This document shows, piece by piece, positions 38,965 through 49,513 of a stretch of DNA of 64,000 nucleotides. Within the stretch, counting starts at the first letter, position 1; every line of letters begins with the position of its first letter. The notes below the pieces were generated by a model, which was not told the origin of the DNA, searched no databases, and saw only the letters and a program-made list of their open reading frames with translations. The DNA is from Eukaryota sp. TZLM1-RC (Eukaryota > Metamonada: BaSk clade): contig JAUPSS010000010.1 in assembly GCA_040285825.1 (NCBI GenBank), positions 1,054,001 through 1,118,000 on the forward strand, written 5' to 3'. A program made the position numbers and the translations under genes.

Positions 38965-39822
38965 AGATGGTATGTGGGAAGGGAATTGAAGAGTTTGAGG
39001 AGGTGAAAATTGCCAAAAGAGAAATCAACTGTTAATGATTCTTCGGTTGAATACTATTCCCTTTTCTTTTGCCTTCCCTGCATAATCCCTGCCTAATCCC
39101 TTTTTTGTGTTTCTCACTCAATCAGATGCCTCAACCAGTTGCTGCTCCCATTCCTTTAACTATTGATATTATCTACTTTTGCTGACATTTTTTAATTTGT
39201 ACCACTTTGTGTCACACTTAACTATGTCTCGCTAGCTTAAACACTTCTTCTACGAAGATTAGTCACTGATTCGGCCTACCTTGATCAAATGGTCTCATCG
39301 GACTTGTCAAAAGACTTGTTTTAAGAATTTTGCAAAATGTGGTATTTCTCAATTTGATGTTCTTTAAGGGAATTTCAATTGGGTAAGAATAGAAAAACCA
39401 AGACCACCCTTACATTTAGGTCAATACAAATGATCCATATTGGCAAATGGAAATGCTAAGGGCATTTCAAGCATCTGCTGGGTATTGTTCGGATATTGGG
39501 TATCACTACAGTAACAGAATAACAACAAAGACTGCTGATGCGACTCCATCACTAGTGTTGATTCCTTATCGGGAAGCTAACAAAGTTGTCTTTCGTCATT
39601 CTTTGAATCCATTTCAACAATAGGAAATAAACCATTAATTTATTTAATATACAGTTAATTCTTCTAAAATAAAAATACAAAAAACTAACTCAATAACAAC
39701 GCCGTTCCTGCCAGCCTCCCCTTAAAAACTGGACCTCTGGTACGGAGGTAAAACGTCCAAACAAAAGTAGGAACCCTCATGTAGGAAAAACTGACATATT
39801 TTTTTGAGTTTTTTATGACTCA
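38965..39822. other. Intergenic region with a short LINE relic
   Basis: About 39530-39630 on the minus strand reads as the LINE segment LNPFK...SGVASAVF, equivalent to the TTDGVASAVSAT region of the tandem units. Otherwise no gene; 39690-39770 is a G+C-richer patch without ORF. Confidence 0.45.
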
Positions 39823-40692
39823 GACTAAACGTACCATCGAATGGACCATAAATTACATTTTTTTGAGTTAATGCACCATAAATTCACTTATGCACCATAA
39901 ATGGGATTTTTATGGAAAAGATGTAATCAAAATATCTTTATTAAATCTTCAATTTTGTGTCAGTCAGCTTTCTTGGATGGTGGCAAAAATTTTATTTATG
40001 AATTTTCTCGTAGATTTCCTGATGATTCTCATCTGTTAGTTCCCAGTTGCAGTTCTTTTTGGCATGAGTTATCTTGTGAACTCGATAGATTGCCGCCACA
40101 ACTTTGGACCAATTGTTTTCCCCAATCAATTCAAGAAATTCCGAACCGATCTCTTTCTAATTTGCAGTTTTGCTGTAAAAAGCTTCAACAAAAACTGTCA
40201 AAGATTTTTGAAAGCTTGGATTTTGATGTCAGACTTGGCCAGGCCAAGAAAAAGAATCCCGCTTTTGCATATCTTTTACAAGATATGTGTGATAGTACTT
40301 CTTCTGCCTTAGTAACAACAATTCCTCAAGCTTATGGTACCCTCTTATCTGATTCTGCTTGGACTGTAAATATGAGTTTTCGTTCCTTTATCTGGCCTGA
40401 TAATTTACCTAATTTAATTTGTAAATGTTCTCGAAATATTACAATCACTCATTTGTTAAATTGTAAACATTTTATTACTTTTAGAAGCAAGGTTCACGAT
40501 GCTGTAAGAGACCAATTATATTGTATGTGTAAGTCTCATAGCGAAACTGTCTGCCTGAAGATCAGAGAAGTCCATATACAAAGCTCAAAGCAAACAGAAT
40601 GTGGTACGTTTGTAAATTTGTGGTGCGTTTTCATTGTGGTGCATTCACTCAAAAAAATGTAATTTATGGTACATTCTATGGTACATTTAGTC
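39823..40692. mobile_element. Second inverted-repeat element (870 bp) containing a LINE fragment
   Basis: The two ends are imperfect inverted repeats of about 60 bp: left GACTAAACGTACCATCGAAT..., right, reverse-complemented, GACTAAATGTACCATAGAAT..., both continuing ACCATAAATTACATTTTTTT. Short GTACCAT/GCACCATAAAT motifs repeat inside each end. I could not find a convincing target-site duplication. Between the ends lies a LINE C-terminal piece. Family undetermined; no transposase. Confidence 0.7.
39928..40550 (+). pseudogene. LINE C-terminal fragment inside the second inverted-repeat element
   Basis: Continuous frame covering KSSILCQSAFLDGGKNFIYEF, the RLGQAKKKNPAFAYLLQDM block, SAWTVNMSFRSFIWPDNLPN, and the zinc knuckle CKCSRNITITHLLNCKHF. 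It is intact over the junction where the 22931-25110 copy has a frameshift. It lacks RT at one end and the final third at the other, and the surrounding ORF (39901-40662) runs into inverted-repeat sequence on both sides, so it is not a gene. Confidence 0.75.
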
Positions 40693-40764
40693 AGGATCTT
40701 TTTTATTTTATTTTTATTTTTTTAACAAAACTTTTGAGACCGATGTACAAATGCCTTAGTAGCA

Positions 40765-40830
40765 TTTGGTAGATCCACTCAGCTACATCAAGTCGCGAGG
40801 CTTTGTTTTGTGAAAACAGTAGGTGTATTT
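40765..40830. repeat. ~65-bp repeat shared with 10621-10685
   Basis: TTTGGTAGATCCACT, then ACATCAAGTCGCGAGGCTTT, occur at both places at about 85-90% identity, same strand. Not coding in either copy. Unknown family; here it sits between the second inverted-repeat element and the Fanzor relics. Confidence 0.7.
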
Positions 40831-41109
40831 AAGTGAGGTAGCCCATTGATGAAGATCATGATTGTCTTTGTCAAATGATGCTACAGGTCGCTTACAGCCT
40901 GTGAGTAAACATTGAGAAAGTTGAAAACAGGAGTGAAATTCACAGTACTTCAATACATTAGTTGGTTAACATCTTAGTTGATAAAATATTTGAAGAAAGT
41001 GTGCATTTTAAATGGAAACCACAGAAGATCATCCACAATTCAATCACACACATTCGTTTGACTTTTCCTGCACTTGTTCTTTATTTAATAGAATAAATAC
41101 TGATTTTTT

Positions 41110-41300
41110 TATTGACATAACATCTTGTTATTTGTTTAAAAAGTCCATTTAAGAAAATTTGATTTTTTTATAAGAAGACAAAAAAGAATAATGGGATTTA
41201 TTGAAAAAATCAAACTAATGGCTAATGGAAGAGAAACCATAATTTTGTTTGGCAGTGGAGGTGATGGGCCATCAAAGATAAGTGTTTTCCCATGTAATGC
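41110..41300 (+). pseudogene. Possible Fanzor fragment of a second lineage
   Basis: One plus-strand frame reads LRKFDFFIRRQKRIMGFIEK then IILFGSGGDGPSKISVFP. This follows the Fanzor block LRxxxxxxRQRxxxxxI...FG(S/D)...P near RuvC-II but differs from the 42-kb copy. Short and isolated. Confidence 0.35.
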
Positions 41301-41429
41301 GTAGCTGTACGCGTATTGTGATGTTGCTGCTTTAACTATCATTTGATCGTGATATCATATAGTGATAGAACTAAAGTATGCTTAACTTCTATCAAGATTG
41401 CATGAATTGGTCAAAAGCTAGAAGTGCGT

Positions 41430-42125
41430 TTTGTCAGAAATTCACAATAGATCATTCACGACTACTCTAATGGGACTCAAGTCAAATATTGAATCAAATA
41501 TTGAGTTTCATTACTTGGATCGGTGTGTTGATGTTTACTACGATGTGAAGAGAAACATTAATGTTTCTGAAAAGCAAGATAAGAAAAACTTCTCATCACT
41601 CATCAACAAAGTTAGTCTCTCCTTCTAGAAGGATGTAAAGATATTGATGGCGAAACCTCTGCAATGAGAAACAAAGTCTCATCAATTACTTCGCTTTTCA
41701 TTAATGAGGTGGATCCCTCTTGTGCTTTGCAGTAATTCTAAAAGGGAAAAATATTCAAAGTTTGATTTGTAGTTACAATCAAATTACTATTTGAGGGCAA
41801 TGTTTTATATTAATAATTATTCACAAGATGAGGAGAGCAAACTGTTTCATGCTCTGCCTTTGAAGAATTCTGGTATTCCCTCATAATTGACAAGACAAGT
41901 TTATTGGACTTGTTCTTTGTCGAATTCGAGGACGTTCTTGGTCAAAAGTCCTCCTACCAATGCAATAATCAAGTTGCTGATTTGGTTCTATGGAATACCT
42001 TCTTGAAAATGAATGAGATTAAAAACACTGAACTTTATTCAGAAAGTTCCAAGTACATCATGTCTAGCATCGGGACTAATGGAATAGTAGTATCATTCAT
42101 TCAATCTAGAATTGACTTGACCGAA
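41430..42125 (+). pseudogene. Fanzor N-terminal relic, partial duplicate
   Basis: Parallels 42440-43110 of the adjacent copy: YLDRCVDVYYDVKRNINV, DKKNFSSLINKV, SYQCNNQVADLVLW, and SSKYIMSSIGTNGIVVSFIQ. Contains stops and frameshifts and ends just where the fuller copy begins. Confidence 0.7.
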
Positions 42126-44293
42126 AATCCTTGACGTGATCGATGAGGCAGTAATTAGGTGTCAGCAAATTTCTATTGTTGGTTTAGAATTCATTTGTAG
42201 TTATTATTTGGATCTTTTTGACTTAAACTCTAATGATATTTTACCAAAAATTGAAACGCAATTTTTTCGTGCCGCTTTTCTTGTGGTCACGTCTCAAAGT
42301 GAGGAAGAAAGCTCCCTAAACCCAAAGACAAAAAAAGTTTTGCAAAATTCTTGTTCTGGGCCATTGTTGGAATTTTTCATCAACACTTTAAAGAAAAACT
42401 TGTTCCAAAAGTTTAATCAAAAAAGGAATAAGTATTATTTTGTATAACAAAATTGACAAACTGATTGTGAATGTCCAAAATAACATCCAGAAACATCATT
42501 TTGATTATTTGGATCGGTTTGTTGATGTTTTCTATGATGTTAAGAGAAACAACAATGTCCTGAGAAAGCAAGATAAGAAAAACTTCTCATCATTCATCAG
42601 CAAAGTTAAATCTCTCCTTCTGGAAGGATGTACTGATATTGATGGTGAAACTTTTGCAATGAGAAACAAATTCTCATCAATTACTTCGCTTTTCATTAAT
42701 GACCGGATTCCTCTTTTACTTCCCAGTAATTCTTCAATGGAAAAATATTCAAAATTTGATTATTCGTTAAGATCAAATTACTATTTGAAGGCAATGTTTT
42801 ACATTATTAATTATTTAGAAGATGAGGACAGCAAACTCTTTCATGCTTTGCCTTTGAAGAATTCTTGTATTCCCTCCCGCATCAAAATTGACAAGACAAG
42901 TTTATTGGACTTGTTCTTTGTCCATATCAAGGACATCCTTGGTCAAAGGGCGTCCTACCAATGCAATAATCAAGCTGCTGATTTGATTTTTGGAATACCT
43001 TTTTGAAAATGGATGAAATTAAAAACACGGAACTTTATTCAGAAAGTTCCAAGTACATCATGTCTAGTATCGAGATTGATGGAATAGCAGTAAGTTTCAT
43101 TCAATCTAGAATTGACTTGAAAAAATACAAAGTAACAGCAAAAGAATTGAAAGATAAAGAAAAATATATTGATGACCACACCATTAATCCTTCTGAATTC
43201 CAAGATATGACCCTTGCTGCTGCTGATCCAGGGAAATCTAATCTACTCTATTTTTCTGCCAATTTAGCTTCTGGAATGACTCATTCAAAAAAACTTGAGA
43301 GAGGTAAATATGTTCATTTCAGGTACACTCAAAATCAACACAGATTTGAGTCGAAAAGTTTCAAATTCAAAAGAATAAGAGACAGCATACGGAATGACAC
43401 TGTTATCACAATAAGTAAGTCTACTGGTAGAGTAATTGATCTATCCAATCAAGAACCATCTGAAGAGCAACAACAAAGGATGGATTTAAGCAGCAGTATA
43501 ATTAATCAAATGACTGAAAGAACAATTAGTATATTAAGAGGAAAAGTACCTCAAGAAATCAGTATTCCCCACGAAATTGATTACTCATTAAATTTGAGAA
43601 ATAATGATCACACGACTAAATCTGCAGCAGAATGGGAAGCAACTTTATCCCAATTCAATTCCAAAAGCTGCAGGTTTGATAGATTTATGGCATATATTCA
43701 ACAAAAAATTCATGTGAATAGTATTGTTGGTCAAGTCTATCATCAAAAAATATTTAGGAAACTAAGATGGTGGACTGAGATTAATCGCACAAGATTTGAG
43801 GCGAAAATGATTCTGAGATTCAAATCAGTAATTGGTGATTCCAGTCAAGTAGTTATCGGATTGGAGACTGGGAACAACGAAAACACATGAAATTCAAAGA
43901 ACCTACCAAAGGAAAAGGGTAAAGAATTCTGATTAAAAAGGCTGGTTATAAGGTCTTTTTGATTGATGTTTTTCGAATCAGTTGCTTTGTTTCAACTGTA
44001 AGAAAGCGGAGAAAACAGTTAAAACATTCCGATGGTGCAGAAATCCTAGACCATTGAAGAGGCATTAGATGTATATTCGTCACGGACTTACCATGTGTAA
44101 ATTGTGCGAAAGTTTGTGGTATAGAGATAAAAATGCTTCGCTGAATATGTTGGAAGTGATGGAAGCACATGTAGAAGGTGGAGATAGACCGGAATACCTA
44201 CAGAGAGCCAAGGTTGATGAAAGTTCAAAGAAAAAGCTATCAAGGAGAAAATCTTCCACTTCTGAAAAACTCAGTCCCTCTACATCGGTGTAA
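42121..44293 (+). pseudogene. Decayed but nearly full-length Fanzor (eukaryotic TnpB-like RNA-guided nuclease)
   Basis: Four or more frame changes split about 720 codons. N-terminal helical part at 42136-42447 (VIDEAVIRCQQIS; no ATG). Then IDGIAVSFIQ, RuvC-I AAADPGKSNLLYF with its Asp, the LRWWTEINRTRFEAK helix, VVIGLETG at the RuvC-II position (normally GDW or an acidic residue, here altered), KKAGYKVFLIDVFR (canonical DEFRTS altered), zinc finger CFNC..HGLTMCKLC, RuvC-III WYRDKNASLN with its Asp, and the terminal RPEYLQRA. This is the diagnostic Fanzor order. The frameshifts and altered motifs make it inactive unless they are assembly errors. Fanzor guide RNAs usually come from the 3' end of the locus, here about 44200-44335. 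Confidence 0.8.
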
Positions 44294-44335
44294 AAAGGAC
44301 ACTTATTTCATTGTTATAGACATCATCTGTAACTA
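44230..44335 (+). other. Fanzor 3' end region, copy adjoining the ASH2L-like gene
   Basis: The last codons and ~45 bp after the Fanzor stop share sequence (AGTCCCTCTACATC, then AAAAAGGACAC) with the inverted copy at 46740-46800. The conserved block ends at the ATG of each flanking gene, so it supplies the immediate 5' flank of both. This is also where a Fanzor guide RNA would be expected. Confidence 0.6.
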
Positions 44336-45100
44336 ATGGGACGTCGTAAGCTGGTGACAAACTCAAAACTACCTCTTTCTTCTTCGTCTCAGCGTGCTCG
44401 AAATGCAGATAATGCTGATGAATCTCTAACCTTCAACACTATCATAGAAAACTACAAAGACTGGCGACCTTCTTATGTTTGTCTTTCTCCTTTAGACAGT
44501 GCTTTAGACCTTCCTTTCTCCAGTGACCTTCTCTCTGTCTCTGGTTATCATGGCCATAGAATGACTCTTGCGACACATCCTGCATCTACTGGATTCTGGT
44601 ACTATGAATCTGTCCGTGGAAAAGGCGATGGTGCAATAAGAATTGGTTGGGCCACTAGAAATGCCGAAATTCACGCTTCTTGTGGTTTTGATTGTTTTTC
44701 CTTTTCTCTCCGTGACTCCGACTGCTCACTGTTTCACCAAGCCAAACGTTACCCTTCTCCACTTCCCAGAACTCTCTCAAAGGGGGACGTGATTGGTTGT
44801 TTGATTTATCAAGGTGTTGAGGTGGAAGGTCTGAAATGTGAATGTGTAAATGATTTTAATATAGATAGAATTGGAAAAGATTCCAGTCAAATAATGTATT
44901 TTATTAATGGAGAATTATTAAATCTGGCGTTTGTTAATTTTAAAATAACAGAGTATTTTCCGGCCGCTTCTTTATTTAAAAATGTTGATCTTGACTTTAA
45001 ATTTGATTATCCTTTTAGATTTAAGCCTGATATACCTGATTTGAATCCAATATCGTCAGCATTTAAGCCGTCGGACCAGCCTTTTTATAGTATTTCATAG
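44336..45100 (+). CDS. ASH2L: ASH2L/Bre2-type SPRY-domain protein (COMPASS subunit homologue)
   Basis: 254 aa, ATG start. ASH2L/Bre2 proteins stimulate H3K4 methyltransferase complexes. The SPRY domain fills residues ~45-250 in the ASH2L order: VCLSPLDSALDLPFSSD, LLSVSGYHGHRMTLATH, GFWYYES, IRIGWATRNAEIHASCGFD, FSFSLRD, LFHQAKR, GDVIGCLIY, then after an inserted charged loop IMYFINGELLNLAFVNF and YFPAASLF. Compared with ASH2L it lacks the N-terminal PHD-like/winged-helix part, so this is the minimal SPRY region. Convergent with the dynein intermediate chain gene, 26 bp apart, so their 3' UTRs must overlap. Its 5' flank is Fanzor-derived sequence. Confidence 0.8.
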   Translation: MGRRKLVTNSKLPLSSSSQRARNADNADESLTFNTIIENYKDWRPSYVCLSPLDSALDLPFSSDLLSVSGYHGHRMTLATHPASTGFWYYESVRGKGDGAIRIGWATRNAEIHASCGFDCFSFSLRDSDCSLFHQAKRYPSPLPRTLSKGDVIGCLIYQGVEVEGLKCECVNDFNIDRIGKDSSQIMYFINGELLNLAFVNFKITEYFPAASLFKNVDLDFKFDYPFRFKPDIPDLNPISSAFKPSDQPFYSIS

Positions 45101-45126
45101 AAATTATTTATTTATTTTCTATTTTT

Positions 45127-46722
45127 TTAGTCTTTTTGTGTAAGATCTGGTAATAAACCAAGAAATAATTCATTATTACCTCCATCAAAATCAAATCCTT
45201 CTAAAACATAACTACATCCATCTAAATCAATCAAGAAAAGTTTCGACCCATCAAAAGACCAATCTAGACTTGATAGGGGTTTATTAACTGCTTCTTTATA
45301 TAAGGGAGTTTCAATAGAATGAGTTAATGACCAAATTTCAATTACTCCATTTCCTAAACAAATAGCAAACACTAGTGGAAAAAAAGAATTCCATTTGCAA
45401 GAAAATAATGGAAATGAATAGCTATTGGAAAGTAATTGAACTGTTTGAGTTGAGGTTACTAAAAGCAAATGCCAAGTCCAATTTGAATAAGTAATCAGTA
45501 ATAAATCCCCAGAAACTAATTCCTCCAGATGAAGACAGTCTAAATCTTCAACATTACCAATTCCTTCGGTAATAACTCTTGATTCCTCTAATGATTGATT
45601 GACCAAGACCACGCTATTTCTGTTTCCAATAAATACATTAAAACTAACATCAGATATAGCCATCTTTAATAATTGATCGCTTTCAACCTCAAACTGCCAA
45701 ATCTTTTTCAGTGTCTCAACACTTCTTATAATTAATTTACCATCTGCAGAAATCGAGCAAATGTTACCATTAGAAAGTGAAGTAACTGAGGTTATTGACA
45801 AGAAAGCTTCATCTTCCTCATAATTAGTCCATATTACCGGATTTAAACTATTATTTTGAGTGGAATTCCTCAAATCCCAAACAAAAAGCTGGCCGTTACT
45901 GCAACCACCTACAACTAAATGAGGAAGTTCTTTATCAAAGCATGCAACAGTGACAGGGAAAGGGCAGGAAAGAGTGCAAAGAGGTGAATATAGCTGATCA
46001 AGAGTGTAAAGAAGAATTTGACCATTAGGCAAATGAGAGGGGGTAGTGGAGGTAGAGCAGAGAGAAACAAGAAAAGAAGTGGAGGAAAAGGATGTAGAGA
46101 TTGACGTAGGGATGAATGAAGAGAGTGATTCGGGTAGAGAAAAAGTAGCAAGGTAGGAGAGAAAGGTTGGGGATAAAGGGTTTGATCTAGAAGCGTTCTC
46201 CTTGAGTGATTGGGTTGATGTAAGCACCTTTTCTACAGTGGAACAAGCAGAGGAAAGGAAGGAACGGTAGGCGTGAGAGCTTGTGATGGACTGCTTCTTG
46301 GTAGCAGTTAGCTGTTGGGGAACATGTTGAGTATCGGTTTGGGGTGTTGTCTGAACGTCAATGGAGTTTAACTTTGGTTTCTTGGGTACTGTGGATGTTG
46401 TGGTCTGGCAAGTGGTGGACAGTGATTGGGGAGGAGAGGGTGGGATGGTTAAAGACGAAAGATTGGAAGAGGTGAGGTCGTGAGATCGTGATTGCGAAGA
46501 AGAAAAGGATGTTAGGCATTGTTTCAAGAGGTTGTGTTTGTTTGAAACATGTGGTGGGAGGTCTAGGCCATTTGAGTCTAGGCCTAGCTGTTCTAGGATA
46601 GTGTTTAACGAACACAAATCCTGTGGGGGTTGTGGAATGGAGTCCAGTTCCGACTGTAGTGATTTTAAACGTGCCTGTTCTTGTAATATGCGTGATTCTA
46701 TGTCAGAGGATACATAGTCCAT
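45127..46722 (-). CDS. DYNC1I: Cytoplasmic dynein intermediate chain
   Basis: 531 aa, ATG start, TAA stop. N-terminus: a short helix (ILQEQARLKSLQSELDSI) that could bind p150/dynactin, then a Ser/Pro/Thr-rich linker with VQTTPQTDTQ, which resembles an LC8/Tctex-binding TQT site. From about residue 195 a WD40 propeller: PHLVVGGCSNGQLFVWDLR matches the dynein IC phrase LVVGGTYSGQIVLWDNR; then ICSISADGKLIIRSVE, ITYSNWTWHLLLV, FPLVFAICLGNGVIEIWSL, and LSSLDWSFDGSKLFLIDLDG. These suit cytoplasmic dynein-1 IC better than axonemal ICs. It scaffolds light chains and cargo adaptors on the motor. Slightly short (metazoan about 640 aa). Confidence 0.85.
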   Translation of the reverse strand: MDYVSSDIESRILQEQARLKSLQSELDSIPQPPQDLCSLNTILEQLGLDSNGLDLPPHVSNKHNLLKQCLTSFSSSQSRSHDLTSSNLSSLTIPPSPPQSLSTTCQTTTSTVPKKPKLNSIDVQTTPQTDTQHVPQQLTATKKQSITSSHAYRSFLSSACSTVEKVLTSTQSLKENASRSNPLSPTFLSYLATFSLPESLSSFIPTSISTSFSSTSFLVSLCSTSTTPSHLPNGQILLYTLDQLYSPLCTLSCPFPVTVACFDKELPHLVVGGCSNGQLFVWDLRNSTQNNSLNPVIWTNYEEDEAFLSITSVTSLSNGNICSISADGKLIIRSVETLKKIWQFEVESDQLLKMAISDVSFNVFIGNRNSVVLVNQSLEESRVITEGIGNVEDLDCLHLEELVSGDLLLITYSNWTWHLLLVTSTQTVQLLSNSYSFPLFSCKWNSFFPLVFAICLGNGVIEIWSLTHSIETPLYKEAVNKPLSSLDWSFDGSKLFLIDLDGCSYVLEGFDFDGGNNELFLGLLPDLTQKD

Positions 46723-46739
46723 TCTTATAGATATTGTCT

Positions 46740-47165
46740 ATATCAAAGGAATGAGTGTCCTTTTTGCACTGATGTAGAGGGACTGAGTTTTGTCCTTCAC
46801 TCACCTTTTTTGAAATTTCAACCTTGGTTCTCAGCAAATATGACGGTCTTTCTACTACCATTTACATGTGCTTCCATCACTGCTTATGTCTAGCGAAGGC
46901 TTTCTATCTCTATTCTATGAACTTTCGTATGATTTTCCCATGGTACGCCCGGGATGAATAGACATCTCATGGCTCTTCCTTGGATTTGGATTTCTGTACC
47001 ATTGCAACGTTTTGTTTTTTCTGCTTTCGTAAATCTGAAATAACAACATCTTGTTCGAAACTCATCATTTAAAGAGAACTTATAACCAGCCTTTTTAAAT
47101 CAAATTCTCAAACTTTTTCCATTTTAAGTGTTTGTTGAGTAGTGTTAGTCTCACATAGTCATATT
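46740..47165 (-). pseudogene. Fanzor C-terminal relic, inverted
   Basis: On the minus strand: KKAGYKFSLNDEFRTRCCYF (canonical DEFRT kept here), then a decayed finger and RuvC-III region, EAHVNGSRKTVIF, and the same post-stop block as the plus-strand copy. It ends at the start codon of the dynein intermediate chain gene. With 43930-44335 it forms inverted repeats of about 400 bp around the ASH2L-like and dynein genes. Confidence 0.7.
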
Positions 47166-47234
47166 GATATTGTCATATCAAGTCAGTTACGTATTCTGAG
47201 ATTTAACATTTACAATTTTACCAGATAAGATCAT

Positions 47235-47600
47235 AAGATCTATTCCTGGAACATTCACATTTTAAACAGCAAACCTTAACTAAAGCTTTTACCTACTCAA
47301 ACCCCATCAATTGAATGATGGGAAGTTTTCGCTATTCACTTGAATAGCAACTGTCTCTTTTTAAAGCTCCGTCATGTTATTCAAAGTGGAGTCAGTAACG
47401 AGGAAGGGCTTGTCAATAACACAATACAATTCTGTTCTTCCAAATCAAAAAATCAAATGTGCGACCACTCTCTTTGAGAAGCTTTCCTAAATCATCTAAA
47501 AAATTTACACCTTCACTTCCTAAAATTGAAATAGCAATTGAAAAAAATACAACAGAATTCTCAAATTTACTATCATGACACTGTTTTAAAATCGATCAAA
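47235..47600 (-). pseudogene. LINE C-terminal relic
   Basis: Minus-strand IAISILGSEGVNFLDDLGKLL and RTFDFLIWKNRIVL correspond to SLLGSLGKAAMAFLEDFVVVV and RIFNRVYWQNRIVF of the LINE. Parallel to the relic at 36640-37010. Confidence 0.6.
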
Positions 47601-48200
47601 TACCAAATTTGGAATATTCTGAACTGTTTCTCAAAGTTGTTTCACAATTCAAAATGATTTCTATAAGAGTAATAACTCACTTTATTTCCTTAACTCTTTT
47701 TTGGCTCTTTTTTAAGCTCTTTTTTTGAGCTCTGGTCAACACTTCTAAACTCAAACAATTATTTTAGAAATAAACGAATAATTCATGAAATTTTGAAAGT
47801 TTCAAGATCAAATTTGTTTCCAGTATCGACGTTATGTCACCACCTGTGTTTGTTCACACTACCTTTTGTGAAATCAAAAACATTAAAAGGGACAGTCACT
47901 TGTGAAACTAATATTTACTATTGTCTTGAATTGTAGTTGACTTTACCTCGATGTCATCTAACTGAATCGTTGAGTTTTGTCTTGTTATTTACATTGGAAT
48001 AATTACCAATTATGATGCATGAATAACAGAACACGATCTACTGATACACTTTATAATCAAGATAAAGAGATAATTCAACAAACAAAACCAAAACAGAAAT
48101 CACTACATGGTAAGAAACGTCCAAAATTAGTGTAAATTGCTTTACACAATTTTAAAATTAGTCTTGAAAAGTATTAATAACTTTTTTAAGCGTAGTTTAC
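47601..48200. other. AT-rich stretch, nothing recognised
   Basis: No ORF or repeat that I can place; a CTCTTTTTTGGCTCTTTTTTAAG-like internal duplication near 47695-47730 is simple sequence. Confidence 0.4.
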
Positions 48201-48221
48201 AGAAATCAACATCTCAATAAT

Positions 48222-49513
48222 TCATCTTTCCCAAAACAAAACAACGAGTGAAACTCTCTCATGGTGAGATCCGCGAGAAAAGCAGAGCATAAGAACCATC
48301 TTCAACATCCCCTTAGAAATAGAAAACACAATTCTATTTTGCCAAAACAATCTGTTGAAATTTCTGTTAGTTCTACACTTTACAATCATTTTAAAATCTG
48401 CCAAAATATTGTAAAACAATGGAAGCAAGTACACCAATGAGAGAAATAGAGAAACAACAAATGGATACAAATTGTATTTTGCATGTTGTAGACTGGCCAA
48501 TTGTGATAAAGGTTCATTGTATTTTTTGATTTTGAAATTTTCAAATACGGAATAATAATTATGAATTTGTTTCATAAACTTAACTTCAGAACTCAACCAA
48601 GTCAATCAAATGTACTGTTAGAAACAAACACATTATTATGGTAATAAGGATTGTTATTCCTTAAACTATTATAGGAAGTAAAAACCAAAAATTAATTTTT
48701 TACCACAAAACCGATTTAGATAAAACTCTGATAGATTATAATTAATTCGACTATTACTATATGGTAATAGAGTTATCAATCCTATAACAGTATACATCAC
48801 CTCCATCATCAGAACCAAAATTATTCAATGACAGTGTTTCCTTCAACAGAGGTTCTTTGATACACAAATTCTTGCAGTTTGTGCCATATTGAAAACAGTG
48901 TCTCTAACAGCATCATGTAATAAAGAACGATAAGTTATCAATTTCGAACAATCCAGAGCATGTCGCAAAGTGAGTTCAGGTGAATTCGAACAAATGCATG
49001 TTTCTTTTGTTAATAATTGATTAATGGGGATATTCAAATATAATCTCATTTTTGTTACAAATGCATTATTAGTGGCACACAATCCAAATCTTCGTGGTAC
49101 AATGGTTACAAAAAGTGAAAAATCTGATGACTGGTTTTCACAAACACCCTTTTCCAATAACAATGAATGAAGATCTTGATTTAAAACAGCCGAGCTGCAT
49201 ATACTTTTGTGAAGATCATTTTCATACATCCCGGTCAATTGTTTCTGTAATGTTCGATGAGTGTACTTCAAATTTAAAACATTCTTTTCTGGAATATTGC
49301 AATTGAATGATTGGGAAAAGCATCGACCCCATTTTTCTACTTCATTTTTTAAAATTTTTTCATTTAATGAAAACAGTGGAACTTTGCGTTGTCATTAATA
49401 AATCTTCTCAATCTGCAAATCTTTCGGAAAACTCAAAGATTGCATTTCTGCATCCACCAATAAAAACACACGAATTAAGAATAGAAGCCTCTGTCCAACC
49501 TCAACCGCCATAA
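48222..49513 (-). pseudogene. LINE relic of a diverged subfamily
   Basis: Minus strand: a segment with NAFVTKMRLYLNIPIN and CICSNSPELTLRHALDCSKL (the CxC..H..C knuckle, 48843-49271), and a C-terminal part HAKYNLYPFVVSL with NRNFNRLFWQNRIVFSISKG (48222-48605). About 49380-49513 matches the post-RT part seen at 5540-5650. Clearly homologous to, but diverged from, the 22931-25110 element, with stops between blocks. Confidence 0.7.

Noticed and set aside
39901-40662. 253-aa ORF as a host gene
   Set aside because: Internal part is LINE C-terminal sequence and both ends are transposon inverted repeat.
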